Shown one piece after another: positions 60,301 through 64,000 of a stretch of DNA of 64,000 nucleotides. Under the pieces are notes generated by a model. The model saw nothing but the letters and a program-made list of their open reading frames with translations, had not been told where the DNA came from and ran no database searches. How positions within the stretch are numbered: position 1 is the stretch's first letter; each line of letters opens with the position of its first letter. A program made the position numbers and the translations under genes. This DNA comes from Closterium sp. Naga37s-1 (taxonomy: Eukaryota; Streptophyta; Zygnematophyceae; Desmidiales; Closteriaceae). The stretch is from contig CANJKZ010000977.1 of NCBI GenBank assembly GCA_947471745.1, positions 1,654,501-1,718,500 of the forward strand, given 5' to 3'.

Positions 60301-62075
60301 AGCCAACTCCCACATACCTGCGAATGGCAGCCAACTCCCACATACCTGCGAATGGCAGCCAACTCCCACATACCTGCGAATGGCGGGGTGACGAGCGAGG
60401 CGCTGCACTTACTTGTCCAGCTCCACCTGCCTCGTCTTCACAAACTCACAAGTGGACTCCAAAGGTCACTCACATGAGGGCTCAAACAAGAGGGCGAATG
60501 AATCTTACTTACCTGCGAATTGCAGGGTGGCGAGCGAGGCGCTGCACGTACTTGTCAAGCTCCACCTGCCTCGTCTTCACAAACTCCGCCCCCTGCAGCA
60601 CCTGACTCTCCGCCACGTTCTTATCGGGCCGCACCGGGATGAAATACCCGCGGTGAGTCTCTGCCAGTCTGGAAGAGGTGGAGGAGGAACAGAGGGGAGG
60701 ACAGGAAGGGAGGAACAGAAGAGAAGGGAACGGAAGAGGGGTTGTTGAGTGCTGAATCATCTCCGCCCCCTGCAGCACCTGACTGGCTCTCCACCACGTT
60801 CTTATCCGGCCGCACCGGGATGAAATGCACGCGATGGGTCTCTGCCAGTCTGGGGGAGGGAAGGAAAGGGAGAGAATGGAAGGGGGGGATTAGATGTTGG
60901 GTCAACTCTGCCCCCTGCAGCACCTGGTGACTTTTGAGTCGACTCAAAAGTCACCTTGTTGGGTCAACTCTGCCCCCTGCAGCACCTGACTCTTCCACTA
61001 CGTTCTTGTCCGGCCGCACCGGGATGAAGTAGCCGCGATGGGTCTCTGCCAGTCTAGTGGAGAAAAACAAAAGGGAGGGGGAGAAGAGGTTTGAGAGGTC
61101 TCAAACCTCAGGGATCCGGGGTGCGAGAGACTGGTAGGGCAGCAGCGAACGGAAAGGGAGAAGTGGGGGAGGGGAGGGGAACCAAACCAAACCGACCGGA
61201 ACCGAACCGAACCGAACCGAATCTTTGTACCTGTCCGCCAGGGCGACAAATTCGCGGAATCTTCTTTCCACGCGGGCAGACGGGGCCCCGTATTCAGGCA
61301 CGTTCGTCTTCGTTTCAATCACATACGCCACGTAAGACCCCCCTCCGGGAATCATGGAGCCGCCCGCCTCCTGCAGCTTCTTGGAACCTACTACTCTCAC
61401 TTCTATAAAATCGGGCGGCATCCCTTGTCCTTTACCACCACCGCCGCCGCCGCCGCCGCCATTTTCTCCAGTCACTTGGCCTGGTACTGTACCAACCGCT
61501 GCCCCCCCAAGAGCCGCCGCATTTGCCGCCGCAGATGCCGCTTCTGGCACACCACTCCCACCAGAGAACCCCCCAACGCCTCCTGGAAAGACCCCACCGG
61601 GGATTCCGCCGTGAATGTCGGCGCCACTTGCAGGCATGCCAAGCCCGAAATCCGAACCTCCTAATCCGCCTGATGCGGATAAGCCTAGCCCTGAGAATAT
61701 ATCGCTGCTGCTGACGTCACCGACACGTGGCGCTTGCAGAGCCTCGTGATAAGGCGGCGGTGCCGGATCCAAGCCCACGTCAGGGAACCCGCCAAACGCG
61801 GCGGATGTTACGGGCGATGAATCCGTGGGTAGGGGAGGCGGGTTCCAGGATTGGCCGAGAGGATCCGACGTGTAAAACTGCGATGAGCTGGAGGATAAGA
61901 TGCTGCTGTAATCTCCGACCATGCCAGATGGCATGCCACGTGTCGGATGCTGATCGGGCGGATTCAGCATCAGGCTTTCCATGGTGTCCATTGATTCGTC
62001 TAGAGCATGATTATCGTCACCTGTCGAACCGGGAAAATTCATCATTTCGAAGCTGGTGCTGCTTGCTCTTGCCAC
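56445..62075 (-). CDS. Sorting nexin, PX-BAR, SNX2-like (retromer-associated)
   Basis: Binds endosomal phosphoinositides by its PX domain and shapes membranes by a BAR coiled coil in retromer-type sorting. Exons closing in frame: 62075-61231, 60668-60513, 59566-58741, 57782-57534, 57305-57219 and 56513-56445 (2232 nt, 743 residues). PX: FIEVRVVGSKKLQEAGGSMI, YVAYVIETKTNVPEYGA, VERRFREFVALADRLAETHR, GYFIPVRPDKNV, FVKTRQVELDKYVQRLARHP. BAR part: SVDLASRVLEGAVKLPQQLF, RNLLRMFKEFGQSVANDW, VGKGMVRSAQLSHSVVERNK, YHKTTAAARTALADRSQALL, AKEAATNEYRKIT, ERKQEFLAMLGNFVQDQ. A Gly-rich insertion makes it longer than plant SNX2. Alternative exon copies exist at nearly every junction. Confidence 0.85.
58060..58810 (-). 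repeat. Five copies of the end of SNX exon 3
   Basis: KGMVRSAQLSHSVVERNKRT plus L and a GTGAGA/GTGATA donor at about 58741-58810, 58610-58670, 58437-58500, 58220-58290 and 58070-58130. Only the first is joined to the full exon. Confidence 0.85.
58329..58430. repeat. CCCAA pentanucleotide tract
   Basis: About 13 perfect CCCAA units followed by looser AACCTAAGCTAA-type copies, in an intron of SNX between exon copies. Confidence 0.95.
59905..60600 (-). repeat. Copies of the end of SNX PX exon around the 28-bp array
   Basis: KTRQVELDKYVQRLARHPAI plus RR occurs at about 59985-59917, 60440-60373 and 60585-60513. The 60513 copy is contiguous with the PX exon. Confidence 0.8.
60033..60390 (-). repeat. 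28-bp minisatellite containing a 5' splice site
   Basis: Twelve 28-bp periods. The minus-strand unit is GTATGTGGGAGTTGGCTGCC plus ATTCGCAG, so each boundary reads CATTCGCAG/GTATGT, the exact end and donor of the PX exon. Thirteen potential donors are present, and each CGCAG could also act as an acceptor. Confidence 0.95.
60640..61110 (-). repeat. Three starts of SNX PX exon 2 with palindrome 60926-60955
   Basis: Acceptor plus LAETHRGYFIPVRPDKNV occurs at 60668, about 60850 and 61053. A 30-bp perfect palindrome with a TCGA core at 60926-60955 splits two copies of GTTGGGTCAACTCTGCCCCC. A related near-palindrome (GAGGTTTGAGAGGTCTCAAA plus CCTC) is at 61086-61109. Confidence 0.85.
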
Positions 62076-62706
62076 GTGGCAAGAGCAGATTCGCGAAGAT
62101 GCTCAAAATACCTGAGGGAAAGAAGTCTACGACGCCTATGATTCGGTCAGCGACGGCGAAGTCGGAGGTACGACAGCTTCTTATGACGGAGCTGCAGGGT
62201 GATATCCAAGCCTATCCCGAAGCTATAAAAACGCCTGACTATGCGCTGACGAAACGGCACGACTACGCGAGAATATGCTAGAAGCGAGACGCGAGCCGTT
62301 GCGGTATGAATGTCAGATTTGCGAAGCAAGTCAGTGAATGGAATGGGAAGGATTGACAAATGTACTAGATCCGACGTGGGTTGGTTGAGTGGCACGGCAC
62401 ACTCGCTGCTCAGGAATGATTTGCTTTTATCGAACCGTAATGTAGAAAATGCTAGGGGCAGAATGAGAACAATGCACACAGCGAAACAGTCTTTATTGAG
62501 CAACGGAACGGAGAACAGTGAAGCGACTGATGTGTCACTCATTTTCACTCCTGTCAACCCATTGCAAACATGCGGACAATATTTATTCTCATAATAGGAA
62601 CTTACAAACATCACAAGCATTTCATAATAAAGGGCCACTGTGCTCCACCAATCACCAACCAGAGTCAACAAGGTGTTGATCAAGCTTGAAAATTGTAATA
62701 ACCCAC
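62076..62706. other. Intergenic between SerRS and SNX
   Basis: No gene or repeat recognised. Both neighbours are on the minus strand, so this holds the SerRS 3' flank and the SNX promoter. Confidence 0.6.
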
Positions 62707-64000
62707 TTATTTCTCTCCATCAATCGCGGCTGCTGCTAGCTTATCCGCAGTCTCCTTCACACCAGCCGCTGCAGCTGGGGCTTCTGCTTTCTTTCCTCCG
62801 GCTCCCTTCTCCTTTTTCCCACCTGCTTTGGCAGCTTTTTTATCCGCCGGTGCACTAGGGGGGCTGTTTACGAAGGGGATGAAATCCACACCCATCATGA
62901 AGGGGCGAAGCACCTCTGGGACGGTCACACCTGTCTCCGTCTGATAGTTCTCGAGGATGCAGCAAATGGTGCGCTCTGTGGCAGTGAGAGTGCTGTTGAG
63001 CAGATGGCAGTAGTGCTTCGTTGTCTCATTCATCTGCCAAAACAAAAGAGGGGCAAATATGTGAGTAGTTAGAGGGTGTTCAAGAAGGAGCCCGAACACA
63101 ATTGATCGTATCAGTGCAAATACAGGAGACAAGCTCACAAAAAGCCTTTCTGACATTTTTGCGTTCAGCTTCCCAGTAAACACATCACACAGACGCACCT
63201 TCTTTTGTCCGTATCTGATCTCGAGGCGCCTGGCCTGGTAGTCGGTGCAGTTGGAGCAGGAAACAAGCTAGCAAGCAACCTAAATCCCGTCTTAACACTC
63301 ACCCATTCAGTCAACAAACCACACACAGACGCACCTTCTTCTGCCCGTATCTGATTTCCAGGCGCCTGGCCTGGAAGTCGGTGCAGTTGGAGCAGGAGAC
63401 GAGCTCGCGGAAGGTCTTGGAGGCGGGGAACCACGCCTCCAGGTCATACTTCTTGGCTGCACTGTCGTTGAGCGCTCCCGATACTATGGCCACCACTCGG
63501 TATGGCAGACCCAGCTGGGATGATGCGAGATGGGAAGAGGCAGATGGAAGAAGTGGAGGGAGAAGTGACAGAAACAGGAGTGAGAGATCAAACGAATTCG
63601 TTCGGCGCCTCAAAGTCTAGCGGTCAGAACACGTTAGGTCCGGGATAATGTTGAAAAGGTTTGCAATTAGACAGACTGGCAGGATCATGTGTTGTCTCCA
63701 TTCCAGAGACACAACCTAGCAGGTCCATAGGATGGGAACGCTGGTCCATGTGTTGTCTCCATTCCTTTCTGGTCCATTCCAGAAAGGAGCAGTGTGGTAA
63801 TGAAGAATCCGAAGCAGCAGCAAGCAAGCCCTCAGTTCTAGCCAGGTTTTTCCACAAGTGTGCACAACCCCAAGAGGCGGACCCGCACCAGCCACGCTGC
63901 CTCCCTTCCCCTCTCCCACACAGGAGGAAACGACAATGAATGGAGGCGGAAGCATGATGGGCACGGAACAAAGGCACAGGCGGTGGTGGTAATGCACATG
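62707..64000 (-). CDS. Cytosolic seryl-tRNA synthetase, C-terminal part (5' part beyond window)
   Basis: Class II synthetase charging tRNA-Ser. Exon 63514-63335 (60 codons, phase 0) encodes [40 protein letters not shown] and [20 protein letters not shown]. The last exon, 63033-62707, encodes [20 protein letters not shown] plus LENYQ, including the motif 3 Arg, then [17 protein letters not shown] and a Lys/Ala-rich tail ending AAAAIDGEK. The join [14 protein letters not shown] agrees with plant SerRS. Earlier exons lie to the right of the window; 63515-64000 appears intronic with nothing recognised. Confidence 0.9.
63199..63265 (-). repeat. Partial copy of the SerRS exon end
   Basis: [20 protein letters not shown] plus KK and a GTGCGTCTGTG donor is repeated inside the intron, about 135 bp downstream of the real exon end. 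The two differ at a few bases. Confidence 0.9.

Noticed and set aside
63205-63230. GAGGCGCCTGG in SerRS as a palindrome copy
   Set aside because: This is the codons for ARRLEIR, conserved in the SerRS family; the TTTT/AAAA arms are absent.
63624-63977. 117-codon minus-strand frame right of the SerRS exon
   Set aside because: No similarity to SerRS or any family known to me; the position fits an intron.

Overview
The window reads as nuclear DNA of a green-lineage eukaryote. It has spliced genes with GT-AG introns, a plant-type Dicer-like gene, a plant-type seryl-tRNA synthetase C-terminus, an SNX2-like sorting nexin, a 5-formyltetrahydrofolate cyclo-ligase and a YjbQ/UPF0047 protein with a transit-like N-terminus. 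The wealth of low-complexity and tandem DNA would fit a charophyte alga such as a Closterium relative, but that assignment is a guess.

Layout: (1) 1-4.5 kb, minus strand, the membrane-domain half of an ABC transporter. (2) 5.1-15.9 kb, minus, a Dicer-like copy (DCL-A) that is 5'-truncated and carries an in-frame stop. (3) 15.9-17.6 kb, the 3' remnant of a Ty1/copia element, then two adjacent TA-flanked MITEs at 17.8-18.5 kb. (4) 19.5-24.3 kb, a gene-poor belt of minisatellites, several with a 22-bp unit. (5) 25.8-30.6 kb, plus, a two-exon gene (PPL-A) joining a degenerate inorganic-pyrophosphatase-like domain to a long His/Ser-rich repeat tail. (6) 31.0-41.6 kb, minus, the fuller Dicer-like copy (DCL-B). 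(7) 42.6-47.8 kb, minus, the paralogue PPL-B. (8) 49.1-52.2 kb, minus, 5-FCL, divergent from (9) YjbQ at 52.5-55.6 kb, plus, with 299 bp between start codons. (10) 56.4-62.1 kb, minus, sorting nexin. (11) 62.7 kb to the window edge, minus, the SerRS 3' part.

PPL and DCL form a duplicated two-gene unit: DCL-A/PPL-A and DCL-B/PPL-B, with PPL-A inverted relative to the B arrangement. Splice junctions and reading phase could be closed by hand for PPL-A, PPL-B, 5-FCL, YjbQ, SNX and the SerRS 3' end, so those models are strong.

The most unusual signal is genome-structural. Nearly every gene shows tandem re-duplication of exon ends together with their splice sites. About 38 copies, intact or decayed, of a self-complementary 18-mer, TTTTGAGNCGNCTCAAAA (core ACGT, TCGA or GCGC), are scattered over the window, and most sit exactly at the junction of a local tandem duplication. 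None is shared between the two DCL or the two PPL paralogues at matching sites, and PPL-A/PPL-B give an empty/filled site comparison. I regard this as the best candidate for an undescribed process (a palindromic micro-insertion or fold-back repair signature), with assembly artefact as the main rival. The Dicer-like genes are also notable: no helicase is encoded at the 5' end and the RNase IIIb active site is degenerate while RNase IIIa looks intact.
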